64,000 nucleotides of DNA from Microcoleus sp. bin48.metabat.b7b8b9.023 (GTDB lineage Bacteria; Cyanobacteriota; Cyanobacteriia; Cyanobacteriales; Microcoleaceae): the NCBI RefSeq assembly GCF_013299185.1, contig NZ_JAAFKG010000018.1:38597-102596 (forward strand), written 5' to 3'. This document shows, piece by piece, positions 26,615 through 35,742 of the stretch (its first letter is position 1; every line of letters begins with the position of its first letter). A model generated the notes under the pieces. The model was not told the origin of the DNA. It worked only from the letters and a program-made list of their open reading frames with translations, and ran no database searches. The translations under genes were made by a program, and so were the position numbers.

Positions 26615-29600
26615 CTAACTGCTGACAGTATCCTCACGCAAATTATCGAGATATTCTTGCAGCGAATCGCGTCTATTGCGAATCGAAGCTCTATTAGGAG
26701 CAATAGCTAAAGATTGATTAAACATTTCCAGCGCCTCTTGCCAATTCTTGAGTGCTTCCTGTTCCTCAGATAATTTTGCCTGTAACACACCCAGTCCTAG
26801 CAGCGCATTCCCTTTGTTGGTGAGAGGACTGATAGAATCCGGTGCAATAAGTAAAGCAGAATTCAAGGCTGCGATCGCCTCACAGTAAGACTGTTTTGCC
26901 GCCTCAAATTCACTTAGCCCTGCTTGCAAATCACCCAGTCCTAGCAGCGCATTCCCTTTGTTGGTGAGAGGACTGATAGAATCCGGTGCAATAAGTAAAG
27001 CAGAATTCAAGGCTGCGATCGCCTCTGAGTAAGACTGTTTTGCCGCCTCAAATTCACTTAGCCCGGCTTGCAAATTACCCAGTGTTTGCAGTGCATTCCC
27101 TTTGTTGTTGAGAGTAGCGATATAATCCGGTGCAATAAGTAAAGCAGAATTCAAGGCTGCGATCGCCTCTGAGTAAGACTGTTTTGCCGCCTCAAATTCA
27201 CTTAGCCCGGCTTGCAAACCACCCAGCCTTAGCAGCGCATTCCCTTTGTTGTTGAGAGGACTGATAGAATCCGGTGCAATAAGTAAAGCAGAATTACAGG
27301 CTGCGATCGCATCAGAGTAAGACTGTTTTGCCGCCTCAAATTCACTTAGCCCTACTTGCAAATCACCCAGACATCGCAGCGCATTCCCTTTGTTGTTGAG
27401 AGCAGCGATATCATTCGGTGCAATAAGTAAAGCAGAATTAAAGGCTGCGATCGCCTCACAGTAAGACTGTTTTGCCGCCTCAAATTCACTTAGCCCGGCT
27501 TGCAAATTACCCAGTGTTTGCAGTGCATTCCCTTTGTTGTTGAGAGTAGCGATAGAATCCGGAGCAATAACTAAAACAGAATTCAAGGCAGCGAGCGCCT
27601 CTGAGTAAGACTGTTTTGCCGCCTCAAATTCACTTAGCCCTGCTTGCAAATCACCCAGACATCGCAGCGCAATCCCTTTGCTGTTGAGAGCAGCGAGATC
27701 ATCCGGTGCAATAACTAAAGCAGAATTAAAGGCAGCGATCGCCTCACAGTAAGACTGTTTTGCCGCCTCAAATTCACTTAGCCATGATTGCAAATCACCC
27801 AGACATCGCAGCGCAATCCCTTTGTTGTTGAGCGTAGCTTCATCATCCGGAGTTAGGATGAGTTTGTGTTCGTAAGCTGCAACAGCCTCTAAATATTCCT
27901 GTTTTGCCTCTGCGTATCGAGCCAACTGAGCATAGTAATCTCCCTCCGATTCTGAAATTCTGCCAAGCCGAAAATAACTTTTAATCCACAACTCACTTCT
28001 AACTCCCAGCAGCGACTCGCATTCCCCGTAACGACTTTTTTCTAACGCTTCCTCAAACACCTCTACCCATTCATCTACACCCCGCTGCCAATCCAAGCGA
28101 TTAGCATGATAAATTGCCTCAGCTACATCCCCCAATTCCCGGTAATACCCCTCTAAAACTTCATGAGCTCTGCGAGTTTTCTGGTTATCCCGATCGGCAT
28201 CCAAGCGCCGCAATAAATCATGAATCCGATACCAATTATCACCCCGCTTTTCCGATTTCCACACAAAGGAAAAACTTGTCAAAACCTCAAAATTTGCACT
28301 ACTTACCAGGAAGTGACAACGCGCTCCCAATTTCATGTACAAATCCTCATCAAAAGCGCGACAAGCACTCAGCGAATGCACCGCAAAGCGAACTTCCCTA
28401 TCGACATATTTGAGCAAGAGATCTATTAACTCCGCAGTCTTATTTTCCAACTTCGGAATCCGCGCAAAATCCGACGCCAGCAACTCAATTCCCCGCCTTC
28501 TTTCTGCCAGCACCACATCCGCGCACAAACCCAAATAAAACGGATGTACCTGCAAATTCTCCCAACTCTCATCAGGATTGACGCTGGCATATTTAATCAC
28601 AGCATCAGCCAAATCAGCCTTATCAATCTCCACTTTATGCAAGTAATCCCTAGCATCGGCGGAAGACAAATGCCAAACCAATTGTGCATCTATCAAATGT
28701 TCGGGGATTTCAGACTTCGACGCATTGGGCCACCGCAGTTGGGTGACTGGACAATCACGCCCCGCCACAGCAACCACAATTCCCAATTTGTAATCCAATG
28801 CCCTCAATAACCGCCGAAACCACTCATCTTGATACCAAAAAGTTGCGCCTTGAGAATTGCGTTTTTCATCCCACATTTTCTCGTGAGTGTCAAACAGCAT
28901 CACGAGGCGTTCTGGTTTGTGTTTCCCAACCATTGCCGCATTCAAATCCGCGGCAAACAATTTCGGCAAACAGTCGATTAATTCAGTATCAATATCTTTG
29001 CGGCGAATTTCATCTGCTTTTTCGTCGCTGACACCCAAGCGAGTTTGAATTAATTTCATCGCTCCCTTAATGCCGCTCAATTTAAGTATACCTTTAATCA
29101 CGGCTACACCTTGCGCCACCACCGGAAATTCCGCGATAGTTTCAATGGCAGGTGTCACCAATTGAATGACATCATCGGGGAAAAGTTGGCTGAGAGTTGC
29201 GTCAGACTCGCCTTTGTTCAGCAAATACCAAAAGCAAGCAAAATCATAATTGGGAAATTTAAATTTATATTTCTTGGTGGCTGCTGCGACATTTCGCCGC
29301 AACATCAGTAAGCCGTAAAATCTATCTTGCGGTTTATCTTCCTTAATCGGTATCAATCCGAAATCGTGTCTGACTGCGGGGATGGGAGTGTAGGTTTTAG
29401 GTGCGGCATGGCGGACAAAATTAGCAACTTCGGCCGCCCTTGATTCTGGGAGTGCGCGCCATTGTTGCCAAACCTGCGGCGAAAATCTTTTGCAGCAGTG
29501 ATATTCCAAGTGTTTTAGCAGCAATGACTTGCCGTTGCCTCCATCCCCGAAAAAGTACAAAATTTTTGCGGGAGAGGGGTCATCGTTTAAATAAGAGGCA

Positions 29601-29695
29601 AATCGTTGGGTAAATTCGTGTCTGTCTGTGAAGAGTTGCAGTTTGCGATCGTCACTAATATATTCACTTTCAAAGTCTTCGTCGTCGATCGGCAT
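26615..29695 (-). CDS. STAND-like ATPase with near-identical 48-residue TPR repeats
   Basis: A 1026-residue P-loop ATPase with a repeat tail. Walker A is FFGDGGNGKSLLLKH near residue 50, and the Walker-B-like LVMLFDTHEKMWDE lies near 265. A helical region of about 300 residues follows. From about 620 to 1000 there are eight units of 48 residues built on NNKGNALQTLGNLQAGLSEF and EAAKQSYSEAIAALNSALLI; the DNA units are 144 bp and very similar. Each unit holds one TPR motif plus a helical extension. Near-identity implies recent expansion or gene conversion. Such proteins usually sense a ligand with the repeats and signal by oligomerising. No effector domain is recognised. Confidence 0.85.
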   Translation of the reverse strand: MPIDDEDFESEYISDDRKLQLFTDRHEFTQRFASYLNDDPSPAKILYFFGDGGNGKSLLLKHLEYHCCKRFSPQVWQQWRALPESRAAEVANFVRHAAPKTYTPIPAVRHDFGLIPIKEDKPQDRFYGLLMLRRNVAAATKKYKFKFPNYDFACFWYLLNKGESDATLSQLFPDDVIQLVTPAIETIAEFPVVAQGVAVIKGILKLSGIKGAMKLIQTRLGVSDEKADEIRRKDIDTELIDCLPKLFAADLNAAMVGKHKPERLVMLFDTHEKMWDEKRNSQGATFWYQDEWFRRLLRALDYKLGIVVAVAGRDCPVTQLRWPNASKSEIPEHLIDAQLVWHLSSADARDYLHKVEIDKADLADAVIKYASVNPDESWENLQVHPFYLGLCADVVLAERRRGIELLASDFARIPKLENKTAELIDLLLKYVDREVRFAVHSLSACRAFDEDLYMKLGARCHFLVSSANFEVLTSFSFVWKSEKRGDNWYRIHDLLRRLDADRDNQKTRRAHEVLEGYYRELGDVAEAIYHANRLDWQRGVDEWVEVFEEALEKSRYGECESLLGVRSELWIKSYFRLGRISESEGDYYAQLARYAEAKQEYLEAVAAYEHKLILTPDDEATLNNKGIALRCLGDLQSWLSEFEAAKQSYCEAIAAFNSALVIAPDDLAALNSKGIALRCLGDLQAGLSEFEAAKQSYSEALAALNSVLVIAPDSIATLNNKGNALQTLGNLQAGLSEFEAAKQSYCEAIAAFNSALLIAPNDIAALNNKGNALRCLGDLQVGLSEFEAAKQSYSDAIAACNSALLIAPDSISPLNNKGNALLRLGGLQAGLSEFEAAKQSYSEAIAALNSALLIAPDYIATLNNKGNALQTLGNLQAGLSEFEAAKQSYSEAIAALNSALLIAPDSISPLTNKGNALLGLGDLQAGLSEFEAAKQSYCEAIAALNSALLIAPDSISPLTNKGNALLGLGVLQAKLSEEQEALKNWQEALEMFNQSLAIAPNRASIRNRRDSLQEYLDNLREDTVSS

Positions 29696-29942
29696 ATTTG
29701 TTCGGGTGTGGTGTGATTTTATTATATCACTCGGTTCACCCGGCGGTTGAAACCGCGTCTACACGAACAAAGTCCGCCTCCGCGGACTAAAGAGAATTAT
29801 GAGTGAATCACCGATTTAAATGAGCGGTTGAAATCGCCGAATTAACTGCAAGAACTAATGACAGCGAAATAGATCTGTGTTAAAACCGTAATCTATCGAT
29901 CGCCCAAGCTATCCTAGACAAGACGCAAGCGCAATCACAGTT
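29696..29942. repeat. Divergent gap with family B repeat
   Basis: A copy of family B (GGCGGTTGAAACCGCGTC plus AGTCCGCCTCCGCGGACT) lies at 29741-29794. Promoters for both flanking divergent genes should be here; none is clear. Confidence 0.7.
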
Positions 29943-32396
29943 ATGGCATCTCCAAACAATCAAAATTCGGCGGATTCATCTCTGAAACAGTCTCTAGAGG
30001 CTGGGTTAGCTGCTTTGAAACAAAAAGATTACCAAAGCGCGATCGCCCTTTTGGAATCCGTCAGCCAAACCGCAGCAAATCAACCGCCCGGAATCCGCGC
30101 CCAAATGGGATTGGTGGCGGCGTACAAAGCAACGGGTAATCTCAAAAGCGCGATCGCCCTTTGCACGTCTCTCACCAAAATCCCCAACACCCAAATCAAA
30201 ACCTGGGCCGATCGCACTTTAACCGAATTAACCAAAGAATTAACTCCCCCAAAACCGCCGGAAACTACACCAGAAACTGGCTTTGTTGCCTTTGATTCAC
30301 CAACAGAATCGGCTAAGAAAACGACAGACAAAAAAACCGGATTTTCACCCTTAGAGCCGACTGCCGCGCCAGCAAATACCAAATCGACACATATTTCACC
30401 GCCACCTCCACCCCCCAAACCGTCGAGAGAGGGCGGGCACGCACCATCCACCGCCCCTACAGAAACAGAAATTGATACAGAAACTAGCGGCGAAAACAGT
30501 TCCGGTTCCCCAACAGATATCCCCGGATTTATCAGCCCGGATACCTACGAACTTACTTGGCGCGAACCCGGGCGCACCAAAAATCCGCGCCCCCTCAAAC
30601 CGCTAAAGTTGCTCAATTTTCGAGTGGAAGCTGTTGCAAGTGCGATCGCCCTATTTTTCCTGGCCCGATTAGTCTTACAATTCTTGCTGACAAACACCAA
30701 TGCTCTATTAGTTCAGCTTTACATATTTACTAGATTGCCAATTTTTCAGCCAATTCAGCTTTTTTACCGAGATACAACACCCTTCCTCCAGTTTGTTTTC
30801 GGATTGCTTTTGGCGTCTTCTCCCTGGCTGATAGATGCGCTGCTAAAACTTTTTTGCGGTATCGAAAACCTGCGCGGCTCGGTTTTATCGAAGCACAGCA
30901 AAGAAGCTTCTCGGGTACTCCGCAGTTTTTGCACTAAGCAAAATATGCCAACTCCTGTGCTGAAACTTTTGCCGCTAAATGTTCCTGTGGCTTTCAGTTA
31001 CGGCTGTTTGCCCCGTTTTGCTCGGATTGCTGTCAGTCAAGGGCTGTTAGATCAATTGACGGATGAGGAAATTGCCGCTATTTTGGCGCGGGAGTTGGCG
31101 CATATTTCTCACTGGGATTTTGCGCCGATGTCGCTGGCGGTGTTGGTGCTTCAGATTCCTTACCTTATATATTGGCAGACTGCATACTGGGGCGAGCGGT
31201 TGTGCGATTTAATGACGATCGACTTTTTTCGTCGTACTGTCAGAGTTGTCACCGCTGCAATTTCTGCCATTAGTTACGGAATTTATAAGTTACTGCGTTG
31301 GCCGATGTTTTGGTTGTCCCGTCGCAGAGTATATTTTAGCGATCGCACTTCCGCAGAAATTACCGGCAATCCCAACGGTTTGACGCGAGCACTGACTAAA
31401 ATTGCGATCGGCATTGCTGCAAATATCGAACAACAAAAACAAACTAGCTTTTTCCTCGAAAGTTTCGATTTGTTGTTACCCGTCGGCGTCACACAAGCTG
31501 TAACCTTTGGTGGTGCTGCATTGCGCGCGCCCCTAAAACAGATTTTGCTGTGGGATGTCACCAATCCCGATCGCACTTTTTTGACCGTTAATAACACGCA
31601 TCCTTTGATGGGAGAGCGTTTCAAGCTGTTGGAACTCTACGCTCAATTCTGGAAACTGGAAACTGAGTTAGATTTGGCGAGTCTGTCGCCGGAAAAACCC
31701 AAAACAGGAAAATTATCTCTGTTTAAATCCATACTCGAATTTAAAGACTCAAAACTATTTTTACAGGGTGCGCCGTTTTTTGGGATTCCGATGAGTTTGG
31801 CTATCGTCGGAGTGCTGTGGTTGATTAGCTGGATTTTTTCCAAAACGAGTATTTGGCAATTCGATTGGCTTTTGGGCGATAGATCCATTCTTTGGGGCTG
31901 TTTGCCGATCGGATTTTGTCTCGGTACTTTGCTGCGGATCAATCATTTTTTCCCCGACATTATTCCACGAAAAACCGCTTCGCCAAGTTTACCCGAAATT
32001 TTGTCAAATCCCGCAACTCTGCCCGTAGATGCTCAACCAGTGCAGCTTTCCGGGCAACTTTTGGGTAGGACTGGTATTGACAATTGGCTGGGACAGGATT
32101 TGATTTTGCAAACGGCGACGGGTTTGGTGAGGTTGCACTATGTTTCGACGATTGGCCCGATCGGCTCTTTATACCCATTTTTGCTCAAACAGACGACTCG
32201 CCCCAGCGATTTGATCGGAAAACCGGTTGTGGCGACTGGTTGGCTGCGTCGGGGTGCTACTGTGGCGATCGACCTGGAAACTCTCCGCAGTCAAGAAGGG
32301 CCCGTTAGTGATAGCGGACATCCGATTTGGTCTGCGATTTTGGCCTTTGCTGCTGCGATTTGGGGCGCGTACATCATTACCCAAGGCGGAAGATGA
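29943..32396 (+). CDS. M48-like membrane protein with lost zinc ligands
   Basis: An 817-residue membrane protein related to the M48 (HtpX/Ste24) zinc peptidases. The N-terminal 90 residues are TPR-like, followed by a Pro-rich linker and hydrophobic segments from about 225. The M48 region is recognisable by VSQGLLDQLTDEEIAAILA and then ARELAHISHWD. Where HExxH is expected it has RELAH, and the later ExxxD site reads VYFSDRTSAE, so the first His and the distal Glu ligand seem absent. THPLMGERFKLLE fits the family's later conserved stretch. The C-terminal 150 residues form a separate domain ending in a membrane helix. It may be a pseudo-peptidase acting as scaffold or regulator. Confidence 0.82.
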   Translation: MASPNNQNSADSSLKQSLEAGLAALKQKDYQSAIALLESVSQTAANQPPGIRAQMGLVAAYKATGNLKSAIALCTSLTKIPNTQIKTWADRTLTELTKELTPPKPPETTPETGFVAFDSPTESAKKTTDKKTGFSPLEPTAAPANTKSTHISPPPPPPKPSREGGHAPSTAPTETEIDTETSGENSSGSPTDIPGFISPDTYELTWREPGRTKNPRPLKPLKLLNFRVEAVASAIALFFLARLVLQFLLTNTNALLVQLYIFTRLPIFQPIQLFYRDTTPFLQFVFGLLLASSPWLIDALLKLFCGIENLRGSVLSKHSKEASRVLRSFCTKQNMPTPVLKLLPLNVPVAFSYGCLPRFARIAVSQGLLDQLTDEEIAAILARELAHISHWDFAPMSLAVLVLQIPYLIYWQTAYWGERLCDLMTIDFFRRTVRVVTAAISAISYGIYKLLRWPMFWLSRRRVYFSDRTSAEITGNPNGLTRALTKIAIGIAANIEQQKQTSFFLESFDLLLPVGVTQAVTFGGAALRAPLKQILLWDVTNPDRTFLTVNNTHPLMGERFKLLELYAQFWKLETELDLASLSPEKPKTGKLSLFKSILEFKDSKLFLQGAPFFGIPMSLAIVGVLWLISWIFSKTSIWQFDWLLGDRSILWGCLPIGFCLGTLLRINHFFPDIIPRKTASPSLPEILSNPATLPVDAQPVQLSGQLLGRTGIDNWLGQDLILQTATGLVRLHYVSTIGPIGSLYPFLLKQTTRPSDLIGKPVVATGWLRRGATVAIDLETLRSQEGPVSDSGHPIWSAILAFAAAIWGAYIITQGGR

Positions 32397-32741
32397 GACA
32401 AGGTACGTTGTTGCGCTTCAGCGCTCTTGTCTATATGAAAGAGCGCTAAAGCGCAACTACGTACCTTTAGAGATGGGTGTTGAGTTAAATAGCCCATGGG
32501 CGATCGATCGGGTATGTTGTTGCGCTTGGGCGCTCTTCTGATATATGAAAGAGCGCTGAAGCGCAACAACGTACCTTTATGGAATGTGACGGACAACCCC
32601 CAGCCGGACAACGGACAACTGTCAACTGTCAACCGATCTACCCTTCGTAAAGAAATGTTGCTTTTTTGCCAACACTCTGTTACATTTATTTACATGAATC
32701 GGATTGAACCAAATAGCGCAATAACTTCAGTTGGCTACAAT

Positions 32742-32817
32742 CGCTAAGGCATTGCGTAAAAATTGTCAACCTCCCAACACAGCAAGTTCAGCCAGCCGCC
32801 TGTCGGCTGTTTTTTTT
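32742..32817 (+). ncRNA. Candidate small RNA with own promoter and terminator
   Basis: A -10-like TACAAT (32736-32741) is followed by about 75 bases ending in a perfect hairpin, CAGCCG/CGGCTG with a 5-base loop (32793-32809), and eight T. The unpaired middle contains CCTCCCAACAC, which loosely recalls the CU-rich core of the cyanobacterial small RNA Yfr1, but the match is weak. No reading frame of note is inside. Confidence 0.45.
32793..32817 (+). terminator. Strong intrinsic terminator
   Basis: A six-base-pair GC-rich stem (CAGCCG/CGGCTG) with a run of eight T. It probably ends the small RNA described above. Confidence 0.8.
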
Positions 32818-33454
32818 CGACAGCCTATTTAGCTCTGGGGGATAAATTCAGAAAAGTGATTCAGATACGGTTTTCGTTTAATACAGCATGAAATATTCCT
32901 GAATAACTAGCTCTGTTACCAAGGCTGTGATACCTTTAAAGAATGGTCGGACGCTGCCGGGCCCAATTTGAGGGATACCGGGTAAGTGAGTAGTCCTCAA
33001 CATTAGGAGCGAGATTAGAAGTGAGGTAAGATTACTGGCTGAAAAAATGTTAGCGATTTTCTCCCTCACTGTATTAGACTGAATACTGGCATTCCGATCG
33101 CTCGCAATTGACATCCTTGGACATAAATTTCTACACGGCGCTGGCTATAAACATTCTGAATCAAAACCGAAAGCAAGTAATACAGAACAGCCAATAGCCT
33201 AAACATTTGAGTGATGACTAAAAGTTTACACAACAACCTGAGATTTAAAAGCTCTCTGCATTGGCGGTTCAGTTCCGGCACGATCAGAGTAAATCATCTT
33301 TTTGTTCTAAAAGGTGGGGGGAGCTGTCAAGGTTGGTGGGAGGAATGTGCAAATTCTGTGGTTATGCGGTGTTTCCCTGCGGTCAATATTGATTTGACTT
33401 CAGGTAATTTCGTTCGAGCAAACTAATTAAAATCCCAATCTGGAGGAATTTTTC

Positions 33455-34021
33455 ATGTCTATTCGTCTTTATGTTGGTAATCTACCGAAGGAACTCGATC
33501 GCCTAGAACTGCAAGAAGTTTTTGCACCAGAAGGCGAATCTGTTACCACAAAGGTAATTACAGACCGCAAAACTGGTAAATGCAGGGGATTTGGTTTTGT
33601 GACGGTGCTAACCGACGAACAAGCAGATCAAGTTATTGAGAAATACAACGGCTTGATGTTCAAAGAAAACCCCCTGAAAATAGAGAAGGCATTGCCTCGC
33701 TCTAAGGGTAAATCTGAGAAGGGCGAAGACGATCAGCAACAGTCATCATCGCCTGCTGCCCCGCAGTTGGCATCATCGTCGCCGTCGCAACCAATCCCTG
33801 CACCTCAGCAACAGCAGCGCTCGGCTCCTCCTACCCAAGGTGGAGGTGGCGGTTCTAGCAAAAGCAATCGCCGTCGGGGTGACAACAACAAGTCTCGCCG
33901 CAATCAGTCAACAACAACGGTTTCGAGTGCTGATTCCGGTTCGGTGCAGCCAGATCCGCGCTGGGCGAGCGCTTTGGAAGAACTCAAGCAAAGATTGGTG
34001 GAAGCTCAGACTACTAATTAG
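33455..34021 (+). CDS. RRM-domain RNA-binding protein (Rbp)
   Basis: A glycine-rich-type RNA-binding protein of the cyanobacterial Rbp family, often cold-regulated. The single RRM covers residues 1-82, with RNP2 LYVGNLP and RNP1 KCRGFGFVTV intact. A long low-complexity tail follows, rich in Gln/Ser/Pro and then Gly/Arg, and the C-terminus reads PDPRWASALEELKQRL. At 188 residues it is longer than the usual 100 or so because of that tail. The ATG has GGAGG nine bases upstream and a leader of over 150 bases, which fits post-transcriptional control as known for this family. Confidence 0.92.
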   Translation: MSIRLYVGNLPKELDRLELQEVFAPEGESVTTKVITDRKTGKCRGFGFVTVLTDEQADQVIEKYNGLMFKENPLKIEKALPRSKGKSEKGEDDQQQSSSPAAPQLASSSPSQPIPAPQQQQRSAPPTQGGGGGSSKSNRRRGDNNKSRRNQSTTTVSSADSGSVQPDPRWASALEELKQRLVEAQTTN

Positions 34022-34620
34022 TCGCAAAGGGCGGCTAATTGCTGCTATCTCTCGACTGCGGTTGAGTGATTTGAGTTGGAAGTGCGATCGAGAATTGGTC
34101 AAAAAGCCGAATTCTCGATCGCACTATTTTATTGCCAAAACCCCTTGAGATTGAGTATTTGTAGGGTGTGTCGCCTGGGTAAATCTCAAGCATTCAATGA
34201 AAAATCTGATAGCGACGCACCTTTTGCGATCGATAATCGCGAGTATTTGTAGGGTGTGTCGCCTGGGTAAATCTCAAGCATTCAATGAAAAATCTCCTGG
34301 CGACGCACCTTTTGCAATTTGAGATTGAGGGATTGATATCGTTTCCGGTTGTATCGGAATGATTTAACCGCAGAGGGCGCAGAGGGCACAGAGAGAGAAG
34401 ATAGAGATGAATAGCAATGGAATCGGATTTGATATGATATCATGTCCGAGCGACTGACCCCAATAAGTAAGGTTTGTAGTGCGGACTTCAGTCCGCAGCA
34501 TAAAGCGGACTGAAGTCCGCACTACAAACGGTTTTTGTGATGGTAATCAATCGGATTTGATATGAGGGATTAATTGTTCAATACTTTAACTTTCCCTCAA
34601 TCCACGATAAGTCAAGTTTA
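34022..34620. repeat. Gene-free region with 75-bp direct repeats and a long hairpin
   Basis: Two 75-bp direct repeats at 34153-34227 and 34241-34315 differ at about three positions and start with GAGTATTTGTAGGGTGTGTC. A near-perfect hairpin at 34473-34528 has 24-base arms (TTTGTAGTGCGGACTTCAGT and so on). ATATCATGTCC about 40 bases upstream of it is shared with the hairpin at 63884-63943. CGCAGAGGGCGCAGAGGGCA near 34372 is another small repeat. Confidence 0.85.
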
Positions 34621-35631
34621 TTAAACTTCAGAGAATTCGATCGTCTCAATGAAATCAAAAATATTGTTCATAATGCCCTCAACCTCCGACTCAAGAGAAC
34701 CCAATTCATCCTTGTCCTGATAAACTCGCTGACAACTTACCGTGTAGCAAAAATCGTCAACGATAAAAGCCATAAATCCCCGGTAAGCATCCAGCGCAGT
34801 AACTTGGTCATCATTATTTTGCACGCTAAGAGTTGCGCCTCCAGGCAAATCGACTACTGCAAAATAAGCTTGCTCATCTTCTAAATATTCGGTATAGAGT
34901 AAATCAGAGTTGGCAAATTTATCAAGAATTGTCTGCTCAATAAAATTGTTGAGAAACGGTCTGAGATATGCTAGTTCGCCCGCTGACTCGATGAATTCTT
35001 CGATATCGCTAGCAATCTGGAAATAATCAATTTTCAGCAAAACACCAAAGTCATCAGAAAATGCAACATAGCCATCTCCATCCTCTATTCTACCGCCTCG
35101 TTCCTTGTCAACAGGAATCGAAACCGTAAAATTGCCTTTAGCAGATAGGTACAACGGCTCCTCGACCTCGAAATCAGACTCTTCGATTTCTATTTGCGAG
35201 TATGCGTCAATTACATCCTCGATAATTTGCTTGGCTTCCTCATCGTCTACACCTAATACTCCTTGAAATTCCTTGAGAAAATCCCGGTGTTTTTTTGATA
35301 CTTCATTGTCTGCGACAAACATTGCTACGGTGATGGCAAAAGTATCTAACACCAACTCATCTGGCAGCGATTCACAAGCCGTATTAAATAATCCTCCCAA
35401 ACCATCTTCCGCGATGATATTTGCCAAATATTGCAACATTTCTGACATATCATCTTCCGAGAATTCAGCAAATATTTCTGAATCCCAAAGTATGCTTTCT
35501 AAGAGATCTGCATCGGCATCAGGGGAATTAGCCTCCGCAGCGACAAGTGCGATCGCCGCGACGGATTCCTCTAAACCCAAGGTGATTGAGGATTTATCTT
35601 TTGACTTGAATATTTTAGTAAAGTTGCTCAT
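34621..35631 (-). CDS. TerB-like acidic protein
   Basis: A 336-residue, very acidic soluble protein. Residues 15-155 resemble the TerB (tellurite-resistance B) helical fold: LEESVAAIALVAAEANSPDA, ILWDSEIFAEFSEDDMSEML, then FAITVAMFVADNEVSKKHRD and LGVDDEEAKQIIED. The pattern of paired Asp/Glu clusters fits a metal-binding TerB domain. Residues 170-330 form a second alpha/beta domain that I do not recognise. The start is an ATG. It follows the large secreted CHAT gene on the same strand 111 bases later, but membership of that cluster is unproven. Confidence 0.65.
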   Translation of the reverse strand: MSNFTKIFKSKDKSSITLGLEESVAAIALVAAEANSPDADADLLESILWDSEIFAEFSEDDMSEMLQYLANIIAEDGLGGLFNTACESLPDELVLDTFAITVAMFVADNEVSKKHRDFLKEFQGVLGVDDEEAKQIIEDVIDAYSQIEIEESDFEVEEPLYLSAKGNFTVSIPVDKERGGRIEDGDGYVAFSDDFGVLLKIDYFQIASDIEEFIESAGELAYLRPFLNNFIEQTILDKFANSDLLYTEYLEDEQAYFAVVDLPGGATLSVQNNDDQVTALDAYRGFMAFIVDDFCYTVSCQRVYQDKDELGSLESEVEGIMNNIFDFIETIEFSEV

Positions 35632-35742
35632 AGTTTTTGCTTGGCTAAAGAGTTTAGTTTTACGTTATGCTAGCGAGCATCTCATTTTTGCAAACAAGAT
35701 TTTTTGACAATTTGGTATTAAAATTAGATGCGCGCTAGCTGA

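Larger units (their letters stand above)
32397..33454. other. 1-kb gene-free region with family C repeats
   Basis: Two copies of a hairpin repeat lie at 32401-32468 and 32511-32578, each with a TTGTTGCGCTT arm and an AAGCGCAAC arm around GCGCTC/GAGCGC. One GTCAACT run lies near 32620-32634. A candidate small RNA follows (separate entry). From 32880 to 33280 I see no convincing gene. 33285-33454 is probably the 5' leader of the RRM gene, whose ATG has GGAGG nine bases upstream. Confidence 0.6.

Noticed and set aside
32771..32781. CCTCCCAACAC as a definite Yfr1 core
   Set aside because: Differs from the Yfr1 core I remember at several positions and the 5' hairpin is not clear; kept only as a candidate small RNA.
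32878..33281. Two overlapping minus-strand frames of 71 and 78 codons
   Set aside because: Weak starts, overlapping each other, no protein-like signature; likely non-coding.
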